Below, piece by piece: positions 1-12,574 of a DNA stretch of 64,000 bases. The DNA is from Pterobdella sp. o SKG-2022 (lineage: Eukaryota > Annelida > Clitellata > Hirudinida > Piscicolidae). Both the position numbers and the translations under genes were made by a program. The notes below the pieces were generated by a model, which did not search any database, was not told the DNA's origin, and was given only the letters and a program-made list of their open reading frames with translations. The stretch's first letter is position 1; every line of letters begins with the position of its first letter. The stretch covers positions 10,599,726-10,663,725 of the forward strand of contig OZ038320.1 of NCBI GenBank assembly GCA_964035795.1. The letters are read 5' to 3'.

Positions 1-3000
1 ACATTTATAACTATCACTTTTGATTTGTAATTGAGAATACCTTCCATTAGACGTTACCGGGGCATTAAAGATACAATAGAAAATGTTACGATTCGACTGT
101 TCTTTGGATACATATTATCAGTAATGCAATATCTTTTGAGACAAGATAAAACAACTTCTAATAGAATCTACTTATTTATTAGACGCATATCAATGGAAAG
201 TAAACAAGATTTCTTTGCGATGACCTTTGGCGGGTCAAAGCTAAGTCACGTGGTGTCATATATGAGGTTTGACGTCATTTCTTGGTTCGCTCCAAAAACG
301 ACCTATATGATTGGATGGATTGGTGGATGAAGGAGTGGATTGGTGGATGAAGGAGTTGATTGGAGGATGAAGGAATGGATAAGGGGAAGAGAAGATGGTG
401 AATGAAAGTAGGGGTGGATAAAAAGGAATTTAGGGTGAATAAAATGAAATTATTGTGAAAAGAAGTTCGTGTGAATGTTTGGATAAGTGAATGAGAGGAT
501 AAATGGTTTGACAAACTGTTCAATGTAGGGATGGAAAGATGGTCAAATGGTAGATGACTGAGAAGATTAGCTTGATAGATGTGTATTTTCACGCTCAAAA
601 TCAGTAAATGAACACGTATATGACCATAAAAATTTTTTCTTCTTTTAAATATTATTGAGGCATAAAAATAACTCAAAAATAAAAATAAACTGAAGACGAA
701 GTTTTAGTGAAAAATAAGAAATAATGGTGAGTAGTTTAAAGAATCTTTCAAAGGAACTCATTAAGAATATCAAAACATTGTTCTTTGTCACGATCCATCA
801 CTTAGAACATTTATTAATCATTGAAGCCGTTTTTCATGCGTATATTCGTGCATCAATCCTCTTTCAATCTCACATCCATCTAACATCGGCGTTTTATCTC
901 TTTTATCTGTTGCACTCATTTTATGTAGCTTTTAACTTGGTTAATTCATGATTTTATTTCAACTTTTATTGAACTTAAATTTTTCATTTTTATTGTTTTC
1001 ATCAATCAAATAACGATAAAAATTTCTTCAAAGTTTTTTGAACCATTAAACATTGATGTGGCTCACATTTTAACATATCTTAACTCAAAAATTTTGGTTA
1101 ATTCCAAAACTTTGAAATCAAGCCATAATTCAAAAAATCTCTTTGAGAAAACACTTAGTACAAATAGCGCACCACCCACTTTGCTAACTACATCCCACCC
1201 ACACCACACACGAACTCTAATGCCTCTTCCTCATATATGTATCTTCAATCATGCGTCTAACTATCTATGATCGCTTTGGTGGATATTTTTTACTTTTTTT
1301 CCATTTTATAATTGCCTTTCGTGTTTATAAAGCTAATTGGTTTAAATAGTTAATAAGTTTTTTGTTTAAAAGTTTTTGTTATTGATTTAAAAATTTTTTT
1401 CTCAAAACTTTGATTTATTTATAAAACAATTTAGTTTTTTTTTGTTAGCTATAAACATAAAATAACAACACCTGAAATTAGTCTATATCTTTCAATTATT
1501 TCAACTTTATAATTAAATATTTTATCTGATAATAACTAAACTTTATCTTTAAACCAAAATTCCCTTTGCAACCACCTCTACTCCTCCTTCTGTGGTCTTC
1601 AGGTTCAACTTGTTGTTAGAACCAGGTTTCAAAAGGTATATAAGCTGTCAATTCCTTCGAATAAATTGTATACATGTATTTAATAAATTTAATTCAAGTT
1701 AAATTCATGGTCAATATTTTTAGAAATTCTGGACTTATTTTCTTCATCCATGAAGGAAAATTCGACACGGTTAAAGATAGACGAAATTAAATTTTGAAAT
1801 AAACGTCAGAGAGTGTATGATTGTTTCAAGTTGAAATATGTTGTTTATTGCATGCCAATGATTGAGACAGATATCGTTTGCTCATGCTATACGAAACCAC
1901 TCTCATATCTCAATAAGTTTCAAGATATCTAATCTTTTTTTAAGTTTAAATATTTTTTTATTTGAACATAAAAATGTATTTTTCAGTATTTAAATAGGTT
2001 ATCAAATTAATGTGTTTATCACATTATAAAACTCATGAGGGGAAAATAAAATTATTTATTGTCAAGATTTAATCTATTTTTAAGGCGTTCGAGGTGCTTG
2101 GTATCGCAAGCAAAAATGCATTATTAAGTTATTGTTTTTCTACATTTCATTTGCATGCAACTTGCTGAAATCTTAATTAAAATGAAACAATATTCTTCTT
2201 GGTAGACAATAAAGAATAGATAATATTTTTATTACCTTTTCTGCATGGGTTTCTTGGAGTTTTGAATTTATAAAGTCTTCTTGAAACCAATTTATAAGAC
2301 ATAAAGATGCTTGGATGATCTTATTCTCATTAAAAGCTGCATTAGAAACATAAAAACCAATGATGTTTAGTTGAAAAAGTGATAAGAACCTAATGTTAAC
2401 CTATAATAGTGAATATATTAAAAAAGCTTTAATATGTTATACTTATGTTTGCTTATACTTTGCATTTCAAAGCATTAAGAAAATTAGCAATAGTCAAAAC
2501 CATAGGGTATTTTTATAACACGTTAAAAGCACAACTTTTTTATGGTACTTTGATCGATGATAATAATTGAGGAAATAGTATTTCCAGCCACAAAATTTTT
2601 ATAAATGGCTTTAAGAAAATAAATGACCACATTTCGTGCTGAAAACAAACTTTTTGAGTTAACTTTGTTGCATAATGTCTGGTGAAAAACAAATTAGTTC
2701 TTGAAGTTTTAAACAAAATTAAATCCGTGAAAACAAAGTCAGTGACATGAAATATGTAAATGATTCAGCCACAATAGCTCATATACCACTCAACATCTCA
2801 ACCCGCTTGATGAACCCAGTGAGGTTCAAAACCCTGCATAGTTCTGCGTATTTTATCAAAGGAAATCTGTTTCTAATAATAAGTGTTATAATTGTTATCA
2901 ATTATCTGAAACTACCTTTTAAATAATAGTTAGTATATTTAGCGTCATTTATTTTATTCAACAAATTGAAGAATGTTTTAAATATAAATAATATACCTTA

Positions 3001-5322
3001 ACAATCAAAGCTAATATTTTTATTTAATTTTGAAAAAATTAACTTTTTAGATACTATTTTTTTATAAGAAAAAAAAACTCATCAAAAATCAAGTTTTTTT
3101 TAAAATAAATGTAAGCATTCCCCCATTCTGAATCGTGAACAATACTTTAAAAGGAAAAAGAAAAGACCGAAGCAAATTTATTTATTAACAGTACATATAC
3201 ATAAGATGCCACATAAAAGAATAAATATTTATTTTATTCCTGTTTTGATTAATATTCTCAAAATTAAAATTTGTGTATATATATTATTATCTTCAAGCTA
3301 GTGCTGAAGTGCTGTGCTTTTAGCGTAGTAGTACTCCTATGATGAAAGCCCCAAATAATACTACATCAAACTCAGAATCACTCAAAAGATTTAACGATGT
3401 ATTAATGACTGGTCTGTTACAATAACAAAGCTTGCAGGGTCAATCTTGATGGTTATGGTCTAGGCTTGATAAATTTATCAATTAACTCGTTAATAGCTTA
3501 TTGATACACTTATTAATGGCCTATTGTTACTTGATTGCCTGTGGGCCAAGCCTTCGCGGTTTTATCTGCAACATTTGTTGGAGTACGCTTTTATATAATT
3601 ATATTATCAAATAAACATGAAAAATAACAGTATACGTATTGGATGAACTGTATGTTATTATGTTTTTTATAGAGTTTGCTTCAAAGGTGATATTCATAAA
3701 ACTATGATTATCAAAATGTAAAATCTATAAGTTCGTTAAGCCCATTCTTAATATAAGCCTAAATAAATGATAAGATTACCATGAGACTAAGACTTAATGA
3801 ACATTATAGGCAAATGTATGTAAGAGTTTTTGAAGACTTATCGAAAAAATTAGATTAAAATATCAACATAAAGCATATAAACAGCTTTGATTGCCGACAA
3901 AACTGCTTCATCTTTTGTAAAGTACATCATAAACACTTCAATACTATACTTAATATTGTCGTCATCGTCTTTTCGTAACAGACCTACCGTCGTTTCTTGC
4001 GTTATGTACCTAAGACTTAGCCTAATCCCAGCCAATAAATAAGCTTATATATTATTTAAAACCAAGTTAATATGAAAATTATGTAAATTAATTACAGACC
4101 TTACAATATATATTGATTTGTAACTCATTCGTTAGGTTATAATAAATACTGCGGTTACATGTTTCTTTGTAATCTAAACATTTGCATTTTCGATTCATTG
4201 TTTGATGTAAAGGAAAAGTTTCAAGGAGAAATTAAATGTAAACACACGGCCGTGATTCAACCCTTTTCCATCACAACTTGCTTTTGTAATTTTTATTCTT
4301 CTTTTATTATTATTATTTTTTTTTTATCAAAAGCTTGATTGGTTTTAGATGCTTTTTTGTATCATTATTTGATATTAGCTGTTTTATTAGCTTTTTGATA
4401 TTATATCAAAGGTGGAGTTTCAATTTCAGTTCAATATCAATGTATTGTTTTGTTAGAATAATCACAAAATACCATTTTATTCATTTATTAATAAGGTATT
4501 CAGCTCTAATAAAATTGTGGTATGTGAAAAAGGTTTTTTCGTGTCTTGAAAATCTTTCCTAGTCAAATGCTTAATAAATACTGCAAACTACCACTTTGAG
4601 TTATGATTTTAATTATTTATGTTCTGGTTTGCATCATTGCTTTATTTAATAAGTGACGGCCAATTATTGTGTTAAGCCAAATTTTAATATAAGGCCTACT
4701 TTGTCAATGAGAAAACTCTTGTCTAAAAAATTTTGAAAAATCCTTATAAAATTATGCTTTAATTCTGCTTAGTTTGAAGCTTATTTTAAAACATATATTT
4801 TAAATTTCAAAATTACCGAGCTTAAATGTCCTCGAAAATCTTACAAAACTTGGATTTGAATCAGCTTCAAACATCAACATTCTTTATAATGTTTTCTAAG
4901 CACAAGCTCAAAACAATAATTTATAAAAAAACAAAGTTTTCAACTAGGACTTGAAGTTTTATCTTAATATTTTTTAAGTCCACTCAATCAGTGAACTTTC
5001 CCGCAAAATGCCAGGTTGCGACATAAATATATTTCATAAAAACAATTTGATTTTTTCGTAATATAACTTCAATTTATGGAACGAATTTTTATGTTTTAAC
5101 ACTTTTTTTTGTAAAAGTAAGCTATACTTTCCGATAATTTAAGCCTTATCATAAGACTATGATTTTATAGAAAACTCTTTTTAAACTTAAAAGGTAACAT
5201 GTGATGTTTCTTCTAATTTTATTATTTATAATTTTTCTCATAAGTATTTAAAAAAAATTTTTTACACATCTTATAATACATTCATTTAATTCACAGTTAC
5301 ACATATACAGTAATACTATTTC
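1..5322. other. AT-rich stretch without a supported gene
   Basis: Apart from the short minisatellite at 317-376, only AT-rich sequence with short, low-complexity open frames is visible. Open frames at 724-951, 1058-1270 and 4335-4562 are T-rich or Ser/His-rich, lack splice-phase partners and resemble no family I know. The plus strand at 2779-2860 has a B-box-like element and may be an old tRNA-derived remnant, but no convincing A box. Confidence 0.5.
317..376. repeat. 20-bp minisatellite, three units
   Basis: Three tandem 20-bp units, beginning at 317, 337 and 357, each resembling GGATTGGTGGATGAAGGAGT. The first two are identical and the third differs at several sites. More decayed GGATGAA-type blocks continue to about 420. 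The long open frame on the minus strand here is a by-product of this G-rich repeat. Confidence 0.75.
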
Positions 5323-8300
5323 ATGACCATCACTAATGGAATGTTAAAATGCTTGCTTGAGAACACTTCAAAAGGAATAAATGCCAGCCTCTGTGACGTT
5401 GCACAGAACTTGGAGTTGTACAGCCTGAGATTTCGTTTCAAGAATCTAAGTGTTATCTTGTGTTTTAATTAATGATAACAATCTTTTTTGGTTGAAACTG
5501 TAGGTATGACTTGTTGGTTTAATTGAACATTTATAGTAATAATGATCTCTTACACAAGTTTCATGAAGGAGTACGAAAAATAATGTTTTTCTATGAAGGT
5601 GGTGTTTAATACAGAGCTTGAGTTGAATTTATGTGTTTGACTTTCCATGTTATTGATAAACCCAGAAAAGCCTGGTGCTGTACCAAATAAATTATATTCC
5701 TCTGACCTTAATGTTTACATTGAGTACCGTGTTTAAATCTTAAGAGATATATTTTAAAATTCCTTACCTTGCGAAGGTTTCTTTCTTATAAACAATTATT
5801 TCAAAAGCATAAAACAGCCCATAAAAATAAAAAGAAGAATGTTGAGAGGTCTGGTAAAACAATATATTTCACTCTGCACTGATTTTTGTTAAGACTGCTT
5901 TAAAAATAAAATATAATTTTGTCACAATTTTTCGTTAATTTTTTTTTTCAAGTACATTCTGAAAGTTTCACAGAACTCTTTGTTATATATGAGGCATGAA
6001 ACTTCAAATGGCTTCAAAAAGTTACATCAAAAATCTTTCATGCCATTTTGTATCTTACACACTCTTTCGTAAGTCTTTCGGTGAGAAAACTTCAAAAACC
6101 CTGCTCATCGCTTCAACAAATTTTAATTTAGTTCCGAATAGAAATAAAAAACCATGCATATTAACATAAATTTCCCAACAAAATCAAAATTAAACTTTTG
6201 ATTGAACAGAAATTTTTGATTTGATCACAAATATTTGACAAATGTGTCTAAAGCAACTTTGATAGGATCACAGCTTCAAGAGTATGACTTTGTCACTGAT
6301 GTTGCATATTCATTGTGCTTATTAAATAAAACAAGATTGAACTTTGTATATAAATTTATATATTGTGCTTTCTTTCAAAGTTAATTTTGCAGGAAGTTAT
6401 ATATAATTGGTAGATTGATATAAATTGCGTCGCAGTTAATTTCAAATGATGTTAGCCTTAATAGATATTTCCTCTTCCTACCATAAACACGGCTTGAATG
6501 GTTCTGTGGCATGAGTTTTGATATATTTCATTAAAATTTAAAATCTTTTCATTATTTTTGAAAGTTTTTCTATTATTTGATTTTAATATTTTATTTCTTT
6601 AATATAATTTTTTCTTTTCCGTCGCTAAATGTCCAAAATCAAGAATAGCGTTATAAAACAGTTTGTTCTTTGGAAATACGAGAATTTTATTATTACTTAT
6701 ATTATCTAAATTCAAAACGCGCTCAATCGCACAATTGTAATAAACTGTTTGTCTGAGTTACTCGTGCCTGAAATGTACCAGATACTAGGAATTATAAAAT
6801 AGAAAAGTATTTATTCTTGAAACTTTGAAGTTTTGTACAAGTCAAACAATCTTCAGCTAGGTTTCACAAGTATAATAACGCATCAAATACTACTTATTGT
6901 TCTGAAACACTTGCGCTAAACTTTAACTTGAGATTTCTTGTAAAAATGGATATCCTTAATTTTATCATAGTTACAGATACATTGAAAACATCTAATAACG
7001 TTTTATATCTTCAAGAGTACTCAAAGATTCCTTATAGAAACATTAAACATTTGAGTGACGGGAGGTATAAAGAGTCGATAGTTTTCACACAACACGATAC
7101 TTGAAACGCTTGTAGGCTGGGCCACTCTATAATGGGGTGCCTATAACTAATCAAGTTGTGCTCAAGTTTCTTTCTAGTTGTCAGTGGTTCTTTAGTGACG
7201 ATTATCTATAATTGAATAAACCTTTTTAGATGTTGTATAATATTTTATATTTAGTTATTTAAATTTTTTTATGGATTTCAGGGAGTTATTTATTATGAAA
7301 TTTTCAATTTTAAATTAAAAGCGCATAAGATAAAATGATTTAAACGTTTGAAATCATCATTTCAAATATTAGTAATAAGCTCAAAAACATAACTTGGATG
7401 TTAGCCCATGAACATATATAATACAATTATTTTATTTAACTTATAAAATTCAACTATATACCATCAGATAAAACAATATTTAATTAAAATAAAAAACCAT
7501 ATTTTTTTACCACACAGTAAAACATTAAAAAGAATATATTTGATTCCCTAAGGCTCTTCGTTTAAAACGCTACATTTGATTTATTCAATTAAAACAGTGG
7601 TACAATGCTCAGCCAAGCAAAATGCTTTTACGATGTCACCTTGTCAACCTACGTCTCATTTATCTAGCACTTCGTGTAAAAGGCAGTTGGATTTCTTCTG
7701 GAAAAACTATTTTATCAACCAATCGGAATTATTGACAGGGATTGATGTTGAAGTAATCCGGGCTATATGCGGGTGAGACTATTTCAATGATAAAAATGTA
7801 ATTTTTATTCAATAAAATGTATACAACTTGTGATAGCAAGTTTATGAAAATCATAATTTTGTCTAAAAAAAAACTTTTTGCATTGATTAATAAAGCACAA
7901 ATCCTTTTTATGACATTGATTAACATCGTTTAAAAACACTCCAGAGCGATAAAAAAGCTTTTCAAATGCATAAACAATATGAGAAGCAGTTGTCCTGAGG
8001 TGCTGGCCGACCAAAAGCTCATGCAAGTGAATGTTTTAGAAATTGAATTAACATCAACTATTATTAATACATAAGTTATAAGCATTGGTTGTTAGTAATT
8101 TTAAATTAATTTTTTCCATTACTATTAATATGCTAAGATTTATCACAGAATAATTTTTAAAATTGTTGTTTTAATTAAATTTGGACACAAGTTATGACGA
8201 AACACAAACAAGGTGGTGAAAGAAAAAGCGGGGTGGGGCTACTTCTGTTCCAAAGGAAATATTATTGAAAGTGAACAAAGTTTATTTTATGGAATTTTCA

Positions 8301-9772
8301 ATCAAATTTTGTTTATGTTGAATTTAAACATTAGAAAAATTTTATGGTGATGAATGGTTCGAGAGCAAGAAGCTTTTAAAAGCATCAATTGTATTATCAA
8401 TCATCAATAATATCAATAATTAAAGCGGTTATGAAAATTGTTTTAAAAATTAAATAAAAAATTAAAATAAATGATAAAAACTCATTTGGAAAAAATTATT
8501 ATTTTATAATCTAACCATGGAAATAAAGACGAAAATAGTTATGAGAAACATAATAATCTTCTTTAGCCAAAGTAAATACTGCAAATTATTTGAACACTAA
8601 ATAAAATTACCTTTATTGTTCAAATAATTTGTAGTTATAAGAAAAATAGTAAAACTACCTTGATTAAATATTTCATTTAAAAAATAGATTCAACAATATC
8701 AATGTTTTCGTTTTATTGAATTCAGTTAGACATTTTAGTTATTAAAATGCTAATTAAATAACTTAACTAAATATGAACTTGCTCAAATCACGTATACATT
8801 CGACATCTCTTACACATCTTTTTCAGGTTACGCCTTATCACAAAAATGTTTGCAAAGCCAACGTTCTGAAACACTACGTTGTTATCAAGCATTTAATCGA
8901 AAAAGTAATTTCTTACCACCGTTTCACCCCTCCCCTTCATCATTTCCTTCGTCGCCATTAACACCGTGGTCCCGGGACAGTGATATGAAACATGGTGTTG
9001 CAAAAAACAACACGACACAATCTTACTGCGAGTAAATGATTGATACTTAATATTAGCTCTATTATTTTTCAGCAATTTTTTCAAATGTTTAGTTAAATTT
9101 TTTTTGGAGAATAAAAACGGCTAAATCGAATGTTGTTTTTGTGTTGTGTTTATAGTATAGAACAATAAAATATTAATCTGTTTTGTGCTTTTTCAGTAAA
9201 ACTTTTTCTAAATACAATTCTCTCAAATACTCACTGATAAAAAAATAAATTAAATCACCAAGCCCATCACTCAAAAAACTCATATAGAAGTTTCTTTTTA
9301 CGAAGCCTCAACCTTATAAACCACCATGCATCAGACAGGTTAAGGTGTTTGACCACTGTGTGCAGAACCACATCAGCTCTAACTGTGGCCATTCAGAAAG
9401 TAAACTGGCTACATCATTGGTGAGTGTGGTGACTAATCGGAAGCTGATGTGCAAGAATCATCACAAGAAACACAATTCATCAAGGAAACACTCTTCATCT
9501 GAGGACCATGAAAAGAAAGAAAAGGTTTGTTAATGCCTTTTTCAATGAAAAACGTATACACATTTAAGAAACTTTTCATATCAAATGATTTTTTGCAGAC
9601 TCATCAAAAAATTTTGACTATTGAATACAGTCGGCTCAAAGCCATGAATCATCATAAATTTGACAATTACATCAACGAAAATCATTTGAATGGCGACTTC
9701 TATGTATATAATAAAGCGAGTAGTTTCTCTCCAGTATTTGTATTACCTCTATTGCTTTATCATTTGATATAA
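5323..9772 (+). CDS. Putative Cys-containing, possibly GPI-anchored protein (uncharacterised)
   Basis: Not recognised. Five coding-like exons can be joined in phase: 5323-5449, 7598-7752, 8827-8904, 9339-9524 and 9599-9772. Together they give about 239 residues with nine cysteines spread over exons 1-4. Exon 4 has Cys pairs around SSNCGHSES and a His/Ser/Lys-rich stretch. The last exon ends in a small-residue then hydrophobic tail (SSFSPVFVLPLLLYHLI) directly before the stop, the shape of a GPI-attachment signal. An AATAAA follows at 9835. The clearest part is the last two exons, which have good acceptors and donors and matching phase 0. The second exon could instead end at a GTGAGA donor at 7773, but then the phase does not match the next exon. 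No signal peptide is seen at the 5323 start, so upstream exons are probably missing. The function is unknown. Confidence 0.38.
8549..8640. mobile_element. Short MITE family C relative
   Basis: It begins CATAATAATCTTCTTTAG like the element at 56637. CAAATTATTTGAAC is mirrored by GTTCAAATAATTTG around a 25-bp centre. It lies between exons 2 and 3 of the putative Cys-containing gene. Confidence 0.5.
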
Positions 9773-9834
9773 TTGAAGACTTTGTTGAGTACAACCTTTT
9801 ATTTGAATTTATATTTTTGAAAGTTTTTTTTTAC

Positions 9835-9840
9835 AATAAA
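9835..9840 (+). terminator. Polyadenylation signal AATAAA
   Basis: AATAAA lies 63 bp past the stop codon at 9772 and supports that stop as the true 3' end of the putative Cys-containing gene. Confidence 0.45.
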
Positions 9841-12192
9841 ACCCAATATTCCGACAAAATTCAAATAACGAATTAATTAAGTTAATCACATGTTATTTAT
9901 GGAGTTTGTACATGTCGCAAAAGCATTTTGCAGATTAGGTTCTAATGTTTGTTTCAACATTAATTAAGTATATATACATATTCTGTTTTTTTGAAAAAAT
10001 AATCACCGAAGCAATGACGCACTTAAGATTTATTCTGGTAGTACATAACGATGTCTCTGTGAAGCTATGATAACGTTTCTTTCAAAAAAGTATTTTCTAC
10101 TGTTTGGAAAATTCATTTTGTTACAATGAATAAAAAACCAAAACTTGCGTTTATTGGTAGGTTTTCTTAAAGACTGATTATAAAACAATAAATAAACTGA
10201 AAAAGATTCAGTTTATTCATTTAGTGGTTTCTCTACATAAGATTAAAGTTGACTTGAAACTGAATTTGCATTTTTACCGTTTGAAAAGTTGCACTATCAA
10301 TCTGGAAGGTTTTTCAAACAGTTCAAGATAAAACTCAAATATTCCCTTTTCATGGATACTTATAGCCTCAAAAACTGAATCATACAAACAGCCAAAGAAA
10401 TTTCGTAGTTGAAATTGAATAAGGATACCTACCATTATCACTGCTTTTGCTCTAAAAACCAATGTTTTATGTCTACAGAATAAAATCCAGTACCCATAAA
10501 TAAAGAACCATACAGTGAATAAAATGATTAGGTCGGTTTAGAAAGGCTATGAACCTTTTTTTAAACGATTAGCAGAGCAGGAAGATGAGCGTGGAAACAG
10601 GATGTTAAATGTGTCAAAGCAACAAGTCTGAATGATACATGTATCAAAAACCTTTTGGAAAAGATAAATTTTGTGAATGTTAAATTAGCTAATTCTCAAA
10701 CACCTATTTAATTTATTACTCAAGAGGAAATCTTTCCAACGTGAATTTATTCTCCCATTTATCTTTTTAGCTTAAATTCACTTTAGGTTTGAAAGTTTCA
10801 GACAACCAGTGAAATATGTTTATGAATACCGAATTAATAAGACTGAAAATACTTTTATTGCAAAAAATGAATATATATCATTTTATTTCATCTATCAAGG
10901 TGGTATAGAGTAGACACATATTTCAAGATGACACTACATTGATAACTCATCACACATCTCCATTACAAAAAATCAAATGTTTTTAACAGAAATAATATAA
11001 ACCAGACATGAAGGCGGTTAAGTCCAATATTGGAGTTTTTATTTGAAGAAACATCATCACAACTAATTAGAAAAGAACTGATACATACCAACGTTATTAA
11101 CTTCGTAATTTTGAAATATCCCGGCTAAACACAAACCACAGAAATGATGTGAAAAACAGGACTAAAAGTGGAATAAAAACCACAGTAACAACTCTCAAAA
11201 AACCAAAAGAAAGTAACATGGAAATTTGAAAAATTTATATTAACTTAATCATATCAATGGATAAAGAAACAGCTCAGAAAAGTAAGACTAAGTTAATTAA
11301 TTAATCAATACATTAAAGATTAGGCTGTGTAAATCATGGTTTCACGTATAAACCATTTAAAATAAACTGAAAATTTTCAATGCATATATATTACAAATGA
11401 TCATTTAATACTCGGGTATATGGCCTTTGACCAAAACAAACAAATGAGTAGATTCAATGAACTATGGAATCAGAGGCTTTTTGGCTTAAAAATAATGGAA
11501 AATTAGTAAAATCATGCAATGAACAGAACAAAATTGAATAAAATAAAGAGGCTCAAAAACTCCCCTAACCAAACTGCATAAGCCAACCCTCTATGAACAA
11601 TAATTTTATTTCAAAAACTTTTTTAACACAAAAAGTATCATACTAGAATAGATACTGTTTTAAAAACATTATCATGAGCCTTGAAATTCAACTATTTATC
11701 AAAAAGACCTTGAGGATATAAATAAGTTAGCGACTAAAAAAGAAGAAGCAACTAATAATTGACAATATTAGTTCTCAAAAATAATTGTCCTAAAATTAGA
11801 TAATGTATATGGTAAAAATTTCAATATAACAAAAGAATATAGTCTGGGATTTAAGCCTTTGAAATAAAGTATTAAAAACTTCATAATCAACTCAAAGAAT
11901 TAATACATATTTGAACATCTTAAGTTTCTGAAGATGTGATAGTCCTTCATTAAACATATGGATCCCATATAGATGCGTGCAAATTATTTAAACAAATGAA
12001 ACATTTTTTTCTTTTGGATTAAATTTCACAATTATACTAAAACATTATTTCATTTTATTGTAAAATTTATCAATATGACAAAGTTCGTAAAATGATCAGA
12101 AAGTATACCAAATTAACATGGATAAATGTAACATATTTTTTCCCTTACAATTATTTGACATTTCGAAAAAAATTGTTTTTAAATAAAAGACA
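9841..12192. other. AT-rich intergenic stretch, no gene supported
   Basis: The plus strand is A-rich and T-rich minus-strand frames look hydrophobic by composition. Two minus-strand frames (10274-10462, and a short one near 11219) were considered and not accepted. No missing TTC12 ARM-repeat exons could be identified here. Confidence 0.5.
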
Positions 12193-12369
12193 TCATAGAT
12201 CAATTTTAGGTCGACTTTGAACATAGATAAATGAAACAATTAGAAGAATGATGACAGCTAACGTTGGCAAAACTATAGTAACCAAACGAGTTCCTTGTTG
12301 TTTAAAGTCATCTTTTCTCTCACGTTTTTCTTTTTTTGATTCCTTAACTTTTCCTTTTAATTGTCTCAT
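12193..12369 (-). CDS. SMCO4: SMCO4-like single-pass membrane protein, single exon
   Basis: This is a 58-residue uninterrupted frame; human SMCO4 is 59 residues. It opens with MRQLKGK, as in vertebrate SMCO4. A Lys/Glu/Arg-rich charged stretch follows (residues about 7-28), then a transmembrane segment at about 30-50 containing VLPTLAV, and a short tail with SRP before the stop. The order is the known SMCO4 layout: a short charged coiled-coil N-terminus, one membrane span, and a few C-terminal residues. The gene is intronless and lies about 200 bp beyond the end of the TTC12-like gene on the same strand. The molecular role of SMCO4 is not well established. The match is strong because the start, the membrane segment and the length all agree. 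Confidence 0.85.
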   Translation of the reverse strand: MRQLKGKVKESKKEKRERKDDFKQQGTRLVTIVLPTLAVIILLIVSFIYVQSRPKIDL

Positions 12370-12562
12370 TGTAATTTTATAACCAAAACCTCAAATTTAT
12401 TTTTGAATCTTTTACAACACAACAGTAGCCACGCAAATAATTGCAAAAAGTAAAATGAGATTAGAAGTAAAACTATAATTATGAAACTACTATTTAACTA
12501 AATTTAAGTTTGCTTGCTCTAAAGTGGCTCCCACTATGTTTTCTGTTTATGAAAAAAATATT

Positions 12563-12568
12563 TTTATT
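12563..12568 (-). terminator. Polyadenylation signal for the short TTC12-like form
   Basis: AATAAA on the minus strand, a few bases beyond the stop codon at 12575. It supports use of this early end, although AT-rich sequence produces such hexamers by chance. Confidence 0.35.
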
Positions 12569-12574
12569 TTATAT

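Noticed and set aside
275..676. 133-codon open frame on the minus strand
   Set aside because: Its His/Ser/Leu-rich content follows from the G-rich minisatellite on the other strand; no splice or family support.
2779..2860. tRNA-like sequence with a GGTTCAAAACCC B-box-like element
   Set aside because: No convincing A box or cloverleaf; at most an old SINE remnant.
8850..9035. Alternative frame of the exon at 8827 with CLQSQRSETLRCYQAF
   Set aside because: It looks protein-like, but its phase does not match the exons at 7598 and 9339, whereas the other frame does.
10274..10462. Minus-strand frame considered as a missing TTC12 ARM exon
   Set aside because: No ARM signature, and splice sites and phase do not fit exon 6 of the TTC12-like gene.
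11090..11219. Short hydrophobic minus-strand frame resembling a small membrane protein
   Set aside because: The strand is T-rich here, so hydrophobic frames arise by composition; no family match.
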